Positions 45,734-54,299 are shown, counted from the stretch's first letter. The stretch: 64,000 nucleotides of DNA from Actinomadura luteofluorescens (GCF_013409365.1 NZ_JACCBA010000001.1:1302001-1366000), one strand, 5' to 3'. Translations and numbers: made by a program. The notes: a model not told the origin generated them from the letters alone.

Positions 45734-48580
45734 GTGGGCAACCCCCGACCCGACGACTCCGGGCGCGGGCTCTTCGCGCTCTTCGACTGGATGACCGGAC
45801 GCCTGCCCTGGCGGCTGGACTCGCGCCCGTACCCGGTCACCGTCCTGGAACCGGCCGGCGACCGGGACGACCCGGACGAGCACCTGGAGGAGCTGAAACG
45901 CCTCGCGGGCGAGATGGGGCTCTCGGCGATCGCTCCGGAGCTCGCGGACGCCGGGGGCGAGGCCGCCGCGATCGCGCTCGTCGACACCATGTCCCAGCCG
46001 CTGACCTGGCGGCACACGCGGTCGCAGTTCGGCCTGCTGCGCTTCCCCCGCTCCGAGCTCATCCGGACGATCCAGGCCGCCGCCGCCGAACCGGGGACCG
46101 ACGGCGCCCTCGCCCCGCCCCCGTACCGCCGCTCCCCCGTCGCGACCGTCGACCGCTGGAACGAGCGCGCCGGGCTGTTCCGCTGGCAGGGCGCCCCGCT
46201 GCGCGCCCCCGCCTGGTGGCCCGGCATCGGCGCGTCCATCGTCGCCCTCATCGCGGTGCTCGCCGGCGGCATCGCCGAGCAGACCCCGAGCCGCATCCTG
46301 GCCACCGCCGCCGCCGTCCTCGCCGTCGTGCTGGTCGCCGTCGCCGCGCTGTCCACCCGCCGGATCTGGCTGCCCGTGCTGTCGCGCGCCGGGTTCGGCG
46401 GCCGCTACCGCTGGTTCGCCCGCACGTCGTTCTTCGCCGTCCTGGACGAGAGCGGCGACGACCTCGGCTTCGAGGGCCGCCTGCACCGGGTGTCGGAGCG
46501 GCTCACCAAGCCGGACGCGGCCCGGTTCCTCCTGCAGATCAAGACGTTCGCCCTGCTGGAGGACATCCGCGACCAGTACCGGCGGCTCGCGCCCAGCCTG
46601 CGCGGCTTCAAGCGGCCCGCGCCGCCCGTGGTGTTCCTGTCGCGTCCGGGACGCCGCAACGGCGGCCTCGCCGTGCTGTCGGCGATCAGCGACATCCGGG
46701 CGCGCCGCAGCGAGTTCCACCCGCTACTGGTCATCGCCTCGATCGACGCCGGCACCCGGGACGAGCTCGGCGGCGCCGCGCCCGCGAGCGGCGACGCCAT
46801 GGACCGCTACGAGCACTGGCGGTCCTCGCTCGGCACCGCGCAGGGGCCGAGCGAGTCCGTGCGGCTGCCCTACCTGCTGCGCGTCCCGGTCTCCGGCGAC
46901 CCCGCCGCGCAGCGCCCCGCCGACGACTTCGCCGTCCGGCGCCGCCCCCGCTGGACGTGGCTGTGGTCGTGGCGCGCCCTCATCGCCGCCGTCCTGGTCT
47001 GCGTGTTCGCGGTGACCTACGTCCAGCTGGACCTGCGCTCCACCTACTGCAGCGTCGGGCTGCCCATGAGCTGGAACGGCGACACCAGGCTGCACACCAA
47101 CACCGACGGGAGCCGCGAATGCGTCGGCGTGTCGACGCACGGCGTCCGGTTCGAGCGCGGCGCCGACAGCATCGGCATGGACGGAGACCGGCATCCGCCC
47201 TCGGCCGGCAACACCGGGCCGCGGCTCACCCTCGCCGACCTCCAGCGCCGCATCGAGCGGGAGAACACCGCCGTCGCGGCCTCGGGCGACCCGTACGTGA
47301 CGCTCGTCTACGTGGGGATCTTCACCGCGAGCCCCGGGCAGAGCGAGGTCACCGTCAGCAGCGTCCACGAACTCGCGGGCGCCTACCTCGCGCAGCGGCG
47401 CAACAACGGCTCCGGCGGCCCCGGCGAGGTCGGCAACCCCCTCAAGATCCGGCTGCTGCCCGCGAACACGGGGCAGAACATGGCCTTCTCCGGCGAGACC
47501 GCCGACCGGATCCTCGATCTCGCGCGCCGCGACCCGACCCTCGCCGGCGTCGTCGGCTTCGGCCGCAACACCGAGCCGTCCAGGGCCGCGATCGAACGGC
47601 TCGTCGCCGCCGGCCTCCCTGTCGTCGACACCGTCAACTCCTCCGACGAGCTGCCCCGGCTGAAGCACTACCACGGCCTGGCCGCCACCGACTACGACGA
47701 GGCCGCCGCGACCCGCGCCGCCGTCCACGCGGAGTTCCGGGACCGCCCGATCGGCCGCGTGATGATCGTCCACCGCACCCCGGGCCCGTCCAGGGACGCC
47801 TACAGCCGCGAGATCGCCGACGACGTCACCCGCGTCCTGCGCCCGCGCGCGGCCGACCGCGTGGAGTACACCGGCATCGAGGACGTCGCCCGAACGGTGA
47901 AGGCCGCGTGCAAGACCGCCTCCTACCGCCTGATCTACTTCGCCGGGCGCTCCGAGGACCTGCGCGGCCTGCGCGACGGCCTCATCCAGGGCGGCTGCAC
48001 CCGCCGCCGCCTCGTCCTGCTCGCGGGCGACGACGTGACCAAGTCCCGCTTCGGCACCGGCCCCCACGACGTCCCGCTTCCGGAGAACACCGTCGTCTAC
48101 CACACCGCGTTCGTCCACCTGCCGTTCCTCATCGCCGGTGACCGCGACCAGACCAACGGCTTCTTCCTGCTGGCCCGCAACATCCTGCACATCGGCGCCC
48201 CGCGCGTCCGCCCGGACGAGCCGCTCCTCGTGAACGGCCAGATGGCCCTCTCCTACGACGCCGCCCTCGCCCTCGGGGAGGCGGCCCAGAACGCCTACGA
48301 CGCCCTCTCCCCCACCCGGGATCCGGCGGACACGGTGGCCGGCAGCCGCACCGTCACCTCCGGCTCGGTACTGCAGGAACTGCCCCACCTGTCCGGCCTG
48401 GAGGGCGCCACGGGGACCATCGCCTTCGAGGGGGAGGGCCACGAGCGGGGCGGCCCCGGCACCCGCGGCGTCACCCTGATCCGGGTGACGCTGAAGAACG
48501 GCGAGCCGGTCTCCACGCCGATCTGCGGCCGTCTCAACGGCATGAGGCGCGTGCCGCGCCTGGATCCCTGCCCGCGCTGA
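45734..48580 (+). CDS. Large membrane protein: cytosolic domains plus external periplasmic-binding-protein-like domain
   Basis: A 948-residue protein I do not recognise as a named family. Layout from hydrophobicity: cytosolic residues 1-160; a TM hairpin at about 163-180 and 188-207; a second cytosolic domain 208-412 (with PPVVFLSRPGRRNGGLAVLSAI and PLLVIASI, strand-loop patterns without an intact Walker A); TM3 at 414-431; and an external C-terminal half. The external half reads like a type-I periplasmic binding (LIV-BP) fold: TLVYVGIFTAS, LAGVVGFGRNTEPSRAAIERLVAAG in sense, GLPVVDTVNSSDE and DYDEAAATRAAV. It looks like a ligand-sensing membrane receptor rather than transporter component; no ABC permease is nearby. 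GTG 45734 has AGGGAAGG upstream. Confidence 0.7.
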   Translation: MGNPRPDDSGRGLFALFDWMTGRLPWRLDSRPYPVTVLEPAGDRDDPDEHLEELKRLAGEMGLSAIAPELADAGGEAAAIALVDTMSQPLTWRHTRSQFGLLRFPRSELIRTIQAAAAEPGTDGALAPPPYRRSPVATVDRWNERAGLFRWQGAPLRAPAWWPGIGASIVALIAVLAGGIAEQTPSRILATAAAVLAVVLVAVAALSTRRIWLPVLSRAGFGGRYRWFARTSFFAVLDESGDDLGFEGRLHRVSERLTKPDAARFLLQIKTFALLEDIRDQYRRLAPSLRGFKRPAPPVVFLSRPGRRNGGLAVLSAISDIRARRSEFHPLLVIASIDAGTRDELGGAAPASGDAMDRYEHWRSSLGTAQGPSESVRLPYLLRVPVSGDPAAQRPADDFAVRRRPRWTWLWSWRALIAAVLVCVFAVTYVQLDLRSTYCSVGLPMSWNGDTRLHTNTDGSRECVGVSTHGVRFERGADSIGMDGDRHPPSAGNTGPRLTLADLQRRIERENTAVAASGDPYVTLVYVGIFTASPGQSEVTVSSVHELAGAYLAQRRNNGSGGPGEVGNPLKIRLLPANTGQNMAFSGETADRILDLARRDPTLAGVVGFGRNTEPSRAAIERLVAAGLPVVDTVNSSDELPRLKHYHGLAATDYDEAAATRAAVHAEFRDRPIGRVMIVHRTPGPSRDAYSREIADDVTRVLRPRAADRVEYTGIEDVARTVKAACKTASYRLIYFAGRSEDLRGLRDGLIQGGCTRRRLVLLAGDDVTKSRFGTGPHDVPLPENTVVYHTAFVHLPFLIAGDRDQTNGFFLLARNILHIGAPRVRPDEPLLVNGQMALSYDAALALGEAAQNAYDALSPTRDPADTVAGSRTVTSGSVLQELPHLSGLEGATGTIAFEGEGHERGGPGTRGVTLIRVTLKNGEPVSTPICGRLNGMRRVPRLDPCPR

Positions 48581-48599
48581 CGCCGATCGCGCCGGGCCG

Positions 48600-49127
48600 T
48601 TACATCACGCGCGGGCTGCGGCGTTCGAGGAGGACGACGTCGCGCCAGCGCCCGTGGAGGCGGCCGAGACGTTCACGGACGCCCACGGTGCGGAACCCGG
48701 CCCTGGCGTGCAGCCGCAGGCTGGAGGCGTTCTCGGGGAAGACGCCGGACTGGATCGTCCAGATGCCGTCCGCCTCGGTGGAGGCGATGAGCGCGGTCAG
48801 CAGCGCGGACCCGACGCCACGCCCCCGGGCGCCAGGGCAGACGTACACGCTGTGCTCGACCACACCGCTGTAGCAGCAGCGGTCGGACACGGCGCTCGCG
48901 GCGATCCAGCCGAGCACGTCGCCCGGCGGGGCCCCGGCCGCGTCGACGGCCACGTACCGGTGGCGGTCCAGCTTGGCTGCGTCGAACGTCTCCCAGGTGG
49001 GGGCGCTGGTCTCGAAGCTCGCCTGCCCGGTGTCCAGGCCGTCCTGGTAGATCGCCAGTACTCGCCCGGCGTCGGCCGCGCGCATGGCCCTGACGGTGAC
49101 ACCGGGGCCCGCCTCGGGATCGGTCAC
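48600..49127 (-). CDS. GNAT N-acetyltransferase, ArsN1/phosphinothricin-acetyltransferase-like
   Basis: A 175-residue GNAT protein. The central VVEHSVYVCPGARGRGVGSALLTALI holds the acetyl-CoA loop. The segment GIWTIQSGVFPENASSLRLHARAGFRTVG and the end RLGRLHGRWRDVVLLERRS are the blocks I associate with ArsN1 arsinothricin N-acetyltransferases, close relatives of phosphinothricin acetyltransferase. Such enzymes acetylate the amino group of glutamate-mimic toxins. It overlaps by 4 nt the end of the upstream arsR-type gene, which strengthens the ArsN1 reading. Generic PAT-like activity is the alternative. Confidence 0.75.
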   Translation of the reverse strand: MTDPEAGPGVTVRAMRAADAGRVLAIYQDGLDTGQASFETSAPTWETFDAAKLDRHRYVAVDAAGAPPGDVLGWIAASAVSDRCCYSGVVEHSVYVCPGARGRGVGSALLTALIASTEADGIWTIQSGVFPENASSLRLHARAGFRTVGVRERLGRLHGRWRDVVLLERRSPRVM

Positions 49128-49474
49128 GGCCGTCCCTCCGGGGATCCGGCGGGCAGGGCGGGGACGGGCCTGCCCATGACGACGTCGGCGGCGGACGGGA
49201 AGCAGCCGACGCAGGCGGCGTTGACGCGGTAGTAGGAGGCGGTGCCCCGCCGTTCCGCCAGCACGAACCGCACCCGGGCCAGCACCCTCAGATGGGCCGA
49301 GACGGTCGACTGGCCGACCTCCACCGCCCTCACGATCTCGCCGACGCTCATGGGGCGGTCCCGGCGGGCCAGCAGCGAGACGATCTGGATCCGGGTGGGG
49401 TCGGCCAGGGCCCTGAACCAGGAGGCGTACTCGGCGGCGGTGGGCCGGTCCAGCGGGCCCGTCTCAGCATCCAT
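49124..49474 (-). CDS. ArsR-family transcriptional regulator
   Basis: A 116-residue winged-helix repressor. HTH core: FRALADPTRIQIVSLLARRDRPMSVGEI in sense, then VGQSTVSAHLRVLARVRFV. A Cys pair in ACVGCFPSAAD near the C-terminus could bind a metalloid such as As(III) or Sb(III), as in other ArsR proteins with C-terminal thiols. It is co-transcribed with the ArsN1-like acetyltransferase (4-nt overlap). A dyad covering its own start codon (49473-49495) is the probable autoregulatory operator. Confidence 0.88.
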   Translation of the reverse strand: MDAETGPLDRPTAAEYASWFRALADPTRIQIVSLLARRDRPMSVGEIVRAVEVGQSTVSAHLRVLARVRFVLAERRGTASYYRVNAACVGCFPSAADVVMGRPVPALPAGSPEGRP

Positions 49475-49495
49475 CGTTCATCGACGATAGACGAT
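49473..49495. promoter_or_regulatory. Putative ArsR operator over the arsR start codon
   Basis: ATCGTTCATCG (49473-49483) and CGATAGACGAT (49485-49495) are 11-bp arms around a central A with two mismatched positions. It overlaps the initiating ATG (49474-49472), so binding would block transcription of the arsR-acetyltransferase pair. Confidence 0.55.
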
Positions 49496-49561
49496 AAAAA
49501 CCCGAAGATCCAGACCACCTTCACCGCCGCGATGTCAGTCCCCTGGGCCACACTCCTCCCT

Positions 49562-50056
49562 ATGAGCCTGCCAGAGGACTTGGACGCGTTGGCGCGCACG
49601 GTGATCGACGGAAACCGGTACATGACCCTGGGGACGAGCGAAGCCGATCACCGGCCCCGCCTGTCGCCGGTGTACTTCACGCACGCCGGCTACCGCACGT
49701 TCTACTGGGTGTCCTCCCCGGACGCGCGGCACTCGGGCAACATCGCCGCGCGTCCGGAGGTCGCCATCGTCATCTACGACTCGACCGTGGAGATCGGGCA
49801 GGGCCGCGCCGTGTACATCGACGCCGTGGCCTCCCTCGTCGCCGACGAGGATCTGCCGCGGCGCTGCGCCGACGCGTTCCCCGGGGTCGACCCGGGCGCT
49901 GTGGCCTTCCGGCCCGACGAGCTCAGCGGCGCCGCCCCACTGCGTCTCTACCACGCCGACGCGACCAGATTCGAGGTTCACCTGCCGGGCCGCGACCCGC
50001 GCAACGCCGCCGGGATCGACGTCCGGCGCGGCGTGGACCCGGTCGAGGGATCCTGA
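49562..50056 (+). CDS. Pyridoxamine 5'-phosphate oxidase-like flavin/F420-type protein
   Basis: A 164-residue split-barrel protein: RYMTLGTSEADHRPRLSPVYF, then FYWVSSPDARHSGNIAARPEVAIVIYDST, the pattern of PPOX/FDOR-family FMN- or F420-binding proteins. No substrate can be named. ATG 49562 is not preceded by a Shine-Dalgarno (the sequence before it is CACTCCTCCCT), so translation may be leaderless; an in-frame ATG at 49532 is the alternative. Divergent from arsR with 87 bp between. Confidence 0.75.
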   Translation: MSLPEDLDALARTVIDGNRYMTLGTSEADHRPRLSPVYFTHAGYRTFYWVSSPDARHSGNIAARPEVAIVIYDSTVEIGQGRAVYIDAVASLVADEDLPRRCADAFPGVDPGAVAFRPDELSGAAPLRLYHADATRFEVHLPGRDPRNAAGIDVRRGVDPVEGS

Positions 50057-50071
50057 CCGGGCCCGGTCGCC

Positions 50072-50890
50072 TCACGCCGGGCCAGCGGCCTTCGACGCCG
50101 TGACGACCACGGTCGCGTAGGGCATGGTGAAGCTTCCGCCGAGGGCGTCGATGGCCTCGCCGACGCCTTCCAGCACCTGCGCCCGGTCGGCCTCCGGGAG
50201 CCCCGTGAGCGTGCCCTGGGTGGGCATCTGGTCCAGCCACTCGTCGCGGGTGTAGACGTGCTCCCAGTCGAACCGCCACTGCTCCGGCTCGCCGAAGCCG
50301 CCGGCGGCCGCGATCCCGTCGGCGGCCTTGGCGAACATCACCTGGTAGCCCTCCATGGCCGACTTGTCCGTGCGAACGCTGAACGGGGAGTCGGGCACGA
50401 CCCGCCGGTAGACCGCCACGAAGGCGGCCATCACGGTGGGCGGGAGCTCGAACACGTGCCAGAACGCCGCCAGCCGGCCGCCCGGCCGCAGCACCCGCGC
50501 CGCCTTGGCCGCTCCGGCGACGGGGTCCACCCAGTGCCAGGCCGTCCCGGCGATCACGGCGTCGAAGTCCCGGCCCGCCGGGTCCCAGGACTCGAACGTC
50601 GCCTCCTCGACCTCCAGCCCGCCGCGCCGCGCGAAGCCGGCCATCCGCGCGTCCGGCTCGACGCCGAGCACCGTGCAGCCGGCGGCCTGGAACTGGCGGG
50701 CCTCGATGCCGGTGCCGCAACCGACGTCCAGGACGTCCGGCCCGGGACAGGCGGCGGCGATCCGCTCCACGAGAGCGTCGGGATAGCGGGGCCGGGCGCG
50801 GTCGTAGCGTTCGGCGTCCGAGCCGAAGGACTCCGCCACCTCGCGGGCGCGGTGCGGTTCGGGGGGAGGGCCGGTCGATATAATGGGCAT
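50072..50890 (-). CDS. Class I SAM-dependent methyltransferase
   Basis: A 272-residue methyltransferase. Motif I DVLDVGCGTGIEARQF binds S-adenosylmethionine, with the acidic post-I residue in LGVEPDARM and motif II in FDAVIAGTAWHWVD. This is the methyltransferase type-11 pattern; the methyl acceptor is unknown. It is divergent from a TetR gene, and the two share a 48-bp spacer with twin operators, one of which covers this gene's ATG. It is therefore the probable regulated target of that TetR protein. Confidence 0.88.
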   Translation of the reverse strand: MPIISTGPPPEPHRAREVAESFGSDAERYDRARPRYPDALVERIAAACPGPDVLDVGCGTGIEARQFQAAGCTVLGVEPDARMAGFARRGGLEVEEATFESWDPAGRDFDAVIAGTAWHWVDPVAGAAKAARVLRPGGRLAAFWHVFELPPTVMAAFVAVYRRVVPDSPFSVRTDKSAMEGYQVMFAKAADGIAAAGGFGEPEQWRFDWEHVYTRDEWLDQMPTQGTLTGLPEADRAQVLEGVGEAIDALGGSFTMPYATVVVTASKAAGPA

Positions 50891-50918
50891 GCGCCCACTA
50901 TGAATGGGCGCTTGCCCA
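50884..50918. promoter_or_regulatory. Twin TetR-type operators between methyltransferase and tetR genes
   Basis: Two copies of TGGGC-N4-GCCCA: 50884-50897 (spacer ATGC) and 50905-50918 (spacer GCTT). Flanks also match (AATGGGC...GCCCACT). Centres are 21 bp apart, two helical turns, placing dimers on the same DNA face. The first covers the methyltransferase start codon; the second precedes the TetR gene's Shine-Dalgarno. Confidence 0.7.
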
Positions 50919-50938
50919 CTCGTCAAGGAGGAACCGCC

Positions 50939-51526
50939 GTGCCGACAGGGGTCGCCATGCGCGACGTGCGCGAGCAGCTGTTCGACGCCGCCGAGCGCGT
51001 CCTGCTGCGGGACGGGCCGAGCGCCCTGACCAGCCGGGCGGTCACCGCCGAGGCGGGCTGCGCCAAGGGCGTCCTGCACCGGCACTTCGCCGACTTCGAC
51101 GCCTTCCTCGCCGAGTTCGTCCTGGACCGCGTGCACCGGATGGACGCCGAGACGGCCGCCCTACGTGAAGCCGCCGGGACCGGCACCGTCGTCGGCAACC
51201 TCTCCGAGGCCCTGAGAGCCGTCTACGCGTCGGTCGCCGTCGCGATCGTCCCCCTCATCACCTTCCGGGACGAGCTGCGCGCCCGGCTGCGGCGGACCTG
51301 GCCGGCCGGGGTGCCGGTGCTGACCGAGGCCGTGGAGATGATCGCCTCCTACCTCTCCGCCGAGCGCGACCTCGGCCGGATCGCGGCGGACGCCGAGGTC
51401 GACCTGCTCGCCCCCACCCTGGTCGGCGCCGGCCACCTGCTGTTCGCCGACCGGACCGCCCCGCCTCCGGACGACGAAGCCGTGCGCAGGACGGTGACCG
51501 GCGTCGTCGCGGCCGTGCTGCGCTGA
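50939..51526 (+). CDS. TetR-family transcriptional regulator
   Basis: A 195-residue repressor. N-terminal HTH: LFDAAERVLLRDGPSALTSRAVTAEAGCAKGVLHRHFADFDAFLAEF in sense; the C-terminal ligand-binding helices are variable. GTG 50939 is preceded by AAGGAGGAACCGCC. Divergent from the methyltransferase gene with two near-identical palindromes in the 48-bp spacer, so autoregulation and control of the methyltransferase are expected. Confidence 0.9.
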   Translation: MPTGVAMRDVREQLFDAAERVLLRDGPSALTSRAVTAEAGCAKGVLHRHFADFDAFLAEFVLDRVHRMDAETAALREAAGTGTVVGNLSEALRAVYASVAVAIVPLITFRDELRARLRRTWPAGVPVLTEAVEMIASYLSAERDLGRIAADAEVDLLAPTLVGAGHLLFADRTAPPPDDEAVRRTVTGVVAAVLR

Positions 51527-51530
51527 CCCC

Positions 51531-52496
51531 CTAGAGCCGTTCGATGACGAGGCGCTCGTCCCGGACCGTCACCGGCGTGTCGAACGCCGCGCAGGCCTTG
51601 GCGAACCGGTCGATGATCCAGGCGCGGTCGGCGCCGGCCGCCAGGCGGGTGCGGCAGAAGTCCAGCCGGATCGGAACCGCCTCGATCCGGGACGGCCCCG
51701 CGTCGTCCAGCGTCACCAGGAACAGCAGGCCGAGATCGTTGCGCAGCAGGGCGTCGACCGCGTAGTCGTCGATGAAGTCGCCCATGTCGAACATCACCGG
51801 CCACGCCACGGCGTGGAAGACGTGCGCGGAACTCCCGGCGACGAGCGTCGCGCCGGCGTCCACCAGCCTCCCCGCCGCGCGCCGCACGTAGGGCAGCGGC
51901 GCCGGGATCATGTTCGGGCCCCAGTGCGGCATGACCAGGACGGCGTCGTGCCCGCCGCGCAGGCGCCGGACCTCCTCCAGCAGGTAGCCGGGGACGCCGT
52001 CCTCCAGATCGGCGTAGGCGACGCCCGGACGGTCCGCCCCCGCCGCGAAGTCGGCCGGATGATCCGTGACGCCGAGGACCGCGACCCGCACTCCCCCGGC
52101 CTCCAGGACGGCGGGCTCCCGCGCCCGCTCCAGGTCCTCGCCAGCGCCCACGGTCCGGATGCCCGCGCGCCAGAGGAGGTCGAGCGTGTCCGCGAGCGCG
52201 TCCGGTCCGTAGTCCAGGGCGTGGTTGTTGGCGAGCGTCACGCAGTCCACGCCGAGGTCGGCGAGGGTCTCGGCCGCGGCCGGCGGCGCACGGAAGTGGA
52301 AGGGCTTGCCCGGCGCGTCCCACCGCCGCCCGCGCCCGGACACGCAGCACTCCAGGTTCACCACGGCGAGATCGGCCTCGCCGAACACCTCGCGCACCCC
52401 GTCGGAGAACAGGCCGTGCGGGCCGAACGCGGCGATCTCCTCCGCGACGCCGCGTCCCAGCATCGTGTCTCCGGCGAGCGCGATCGTGATGGCCAT
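51531..52496 (-). CDS. CapA-family metallophosphoesterase-like protein
   Basis: A 321-residue protein with the CapA (PGA_cap) domain: AGDTMLGRGVAEEI, VVNLECCVSGRG, TLANNHALDYG and VMPHWGPNMIP, which carry the presumed metal ligands of the calcineurin-like fold. In Bacillus, CapA takes part in poly-gamma-glutamate export; here no capB or capC is nearby, so that role is unlikely. There is no signal peptide, which is unusual for CapA and suggests a cytosolic enzyme. ATG start; convergent with tetR, 4-nt gap. Confidence 0.8.
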   Translation of the reverse strand: MAITIALAGDTMLGRGVAEEIAAFGPHGLFSDGVREVFGEADLAVVNLECCVSGRGRRWDAPGKPFHFRAPPAAAETLADLGVDCVTLANNHALDYGPDALADTLDLLWRAGIRTVGAGEDLERAREPAVLEAGGVRVAVLGVTDHPADFAAGADRPGVAYADLEDGVPGYLLEEVRRLRGGHDAVLVMPHWGPNMIPAPLPYVRRAAGRLVDAGATLVAGSSAHVFHAVAWPVMFDMGDFIDDYAVDALLRNDLGLLFLVTLDDAGPSRIEAVPIRLDFCRTRLAAGADRAWIIDRFAKACAAFDTPVTVRDERLVIERL

Positions 52497-52552
52497 GCGC
52501 AGAACCCCCTAGGACAGTCGTGCCCTGGTCGGGGACGGCTCTCACCGGCCCG

Positions 52553-52609
52553 GCGAGATCGGGCTCTGCGAGATCGGGCTCTGCGAGATCGGGCTCTGCG
52601 AGATCGGGC
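52553..52609. repeat. 15-bp tandem repeat, 3.8 copies
   Basis: Three identical units GCGAGATCGGGCTCT (52553-52567, 52568-52582, 52583-52597) and a partial fourth (52598-52609). It lies just before the stop of the SGNH hydrolase gene in the 119-bp gap to the CapA gene. A minisatellite liable to copy-number change. Confidence 0.9.
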
Positions 52610-52615
52610 GGCGGG

Positions 52616-53653
52616 TCAGGAGAGCGCGCGGCCCGGGCCCTTCTTGACCTGGTCGACGAAGAGCCGGGCGAGCGCCTGCTGCCCGGCGACCGTCGGGTGG
52701 TAGCTGCGCGGCTCCGCTTCGAGCGCCGCGAGGTTCAGCGTCAGCCCGTTCATGTAGGCGTCGCGGCTGCCCACCTCGTGGCCGGCGAACGCGCTGAAGG
52801 CGTCCACGAACTCCACGCTGCCGTGCCGGTGCCCGGCCACCTTGCGCGCGTCCGCCTCCATCACCGACTGCCGGATCACCCCGCCCAGCTCGTAGGCCCG
52901 CGCGTTCAGCCAGCGCTGGTCCGGCACGGTGATGTTGTCCCCGTCCACGCCGCTGACCTCGGAGAACGCCTTGGGGTAGGACATCACGATCACCCGCGCC
53001 TCCGGCGCCCGCGCGGTGATCTCGGCCAGCAGCGCGGGCAGGCTCTCCCGGAGCCCGGCCATCCGCCGGGCGATCTCCTCGCCCTGCCCGGAGCAGCCCC
53101 TCCCCCACGGCAGCTTCACCACGCAGCCGGCGAGCACCCGCGAGAACCCGACGTCGTTGCCGCCGATGCTGATCGTGACCAGGCTGGTGTCCCGCCCGAC
53201 ACGGCCGATCTGCGGGGGTTCGCCGCCCCGTCCGTCCAGCACGTCGTCGGTGGTCGCGCCCGAGCACGCCCAGAACGCGCTGCCCTTCGCGAAGCGGAAC
53301 GCCTGCGAGACCTCGTGGTAGTACGCCTTGGACGTCCGGTGGCACCGGTCGAGCGGGTTCTGGTCGCCCACCGTCGCCTCCGCCCCGACGCCCGCCGAGT
53401 AGGAGTCCCCCAGCGCGACATAGGCGCCCCGGGTCGCCACCTCGACCGGGGTGATCGCCGGGGTGGCCGCGGCGACCGGGTCCGCGCGCCGCTCGGGGTC
53501 CGTAGCGCGGCAGCCGCTCCCGAACACCTCGCACCGCGCCGCCGGCATCGCCACCAGCGGGACGACCGCCAGCGCCAGCAGCAGCGCCAGGAGCGCGAGC
53601 GCGGCGCCCCGCTCGCCGAGACGGCCCCGCACCCATGCGACCGGGCTGATCAT
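52616..53653 (-). CDS. Secreted SGNH/GDSL esterase
   Basis: A 345-residue SGNH hydrolase. An N-terminal signal or TM helix (ALALLALLLALAVVPLVAMPA, residues about 17-37) targets it outside. Catalytic blocks: Ser in VALGDSYSAGVGA, Gly in the intervening loop, Asn in SIGGNDVGF and His in YHPTVAGQ. Several Cys (CHRTSKAYY, WACSGATT, GCVVKLPWGRGC) suggest disulfides as in Streptomyces SGNH esterases. Probably hydrolyses lipid or acetyl esters. ATG with AAGGAG upstream. Confidence 0.87.
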   Translation of the reverse strand: MISPVAWVRGRLGERGAALALLALLLALAVVPLVAMPAARCEVFGSGCRATDPERRADPVAAATPAITPVEVATRGAYVALGDSYSAGVGAEATVGDQNPLDRCHRTSKAYYHEVSQAFRFAKGSAFWACSGATTDDVLDGRGGEPPQIGRVGRDTSLVTISIGGNDVGFSRVLAGCVVKLPWGRGCSGQGEEIARRMAGLRESLPALLAEITARAPEARVIVMSYPKAFSEVSGVDGDNITVPDQRWLNARAYELGGVIRQSVMEADARKVAGHRHGSVEFVDAFSAFAGHEVGSRDAYMNGLTLNLAALEAEPRSYHPTVAGQQALARLFVDQVKKGPGRALS

Positions 53654-53737
53654 CGTTCTCCTTCGTCCACGCGCCGGACGTCCATGGGCCAGACGTCCGC
53701 CGAGCGCCCCGGGTTCCCGCCTTTACATTGTAGATCT

Positions 53738-54244
53738 TTAACTGGGGCGCCGGAGCGGCGCCCACATGACGATCCGCGGCCCCAGTTCGTGCAGGCCGGC
53801 CTCGATCTCGGCGTCCCAGTAGGACCTGATCCCCGGCCCCCACCGCTCCCGCGGCAGCTCCGCGAACCCGTGCCGGGCGTACCAGGGGCCGTTCCACGGG
53901 ACGTCCCGGAACGTCAGCAGGCTGACCCCGGGCCGCCCGGCCGCGGCGGCCCGCGCCTTGACCTCGTCCAGCAGCAGGACGCCGATCCCCCGCCCCACCA
54001 GGTCGCCGCGCACCGAGATCTGCTCCAGGTGCGCGGCCCCGTCGACCTCCTCGACGGCGGCGAACCCGACCGGCGGGTCACCGGCCACCACGATCTCCGC
54101 GCCCCTGCCGATCATCTGCTCGGCCACGGTCGGGCCGGGCGGGAACACGATCCCGATCTCGCCGAACATCGCGTCGCCCGAGTTCTCGATCTCCGCCAGC
54201 CCCGCCAGGTCACCGCCCCGCGCCGTCCGGACCTCATGCTCCAT
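53738..54244 (-). CDS. GNAT-family N-acetyltransferase
   Basis: A 168-residue single GNAT domain: VRTARGGDLAGLAEIENSGD at the N-terminus, the acetyl-CoA loop in LEQISVRGDLVGRGIGVLLLDEV and the late WNGPWYARHGFAELPR. Substrate unknown. ATG start. It ends just upstream of the SGNH gene, 84 bp away on the same strand, in a region that turns AT-rich near 53730 (TACATTGTAGATC), a likely promoter for the SGNH gene. Confidence 0.82.
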   Translation of the reverse strand: MEHEVRTARGGDLAGLAEIENSGDAMFGEIGIVFPPGPTVAEQMIGRGAEIVVAGDPPVGFAAVEEVDGAAHLEQISVRGDLVGRGIGVLLLDEVKARAAAAGRPGVSLLTFRDVPWNGPWYARHGFAELPRERWGPGIRSYWDAEIEAGLHELGPRIVMWAPLRRPS

Positions 54245-54299
54245 GCCGCGATGGTAGGCGCTCTCCCGAGCGCCGTCCCCCGATTAAACGGCGCCCTGG

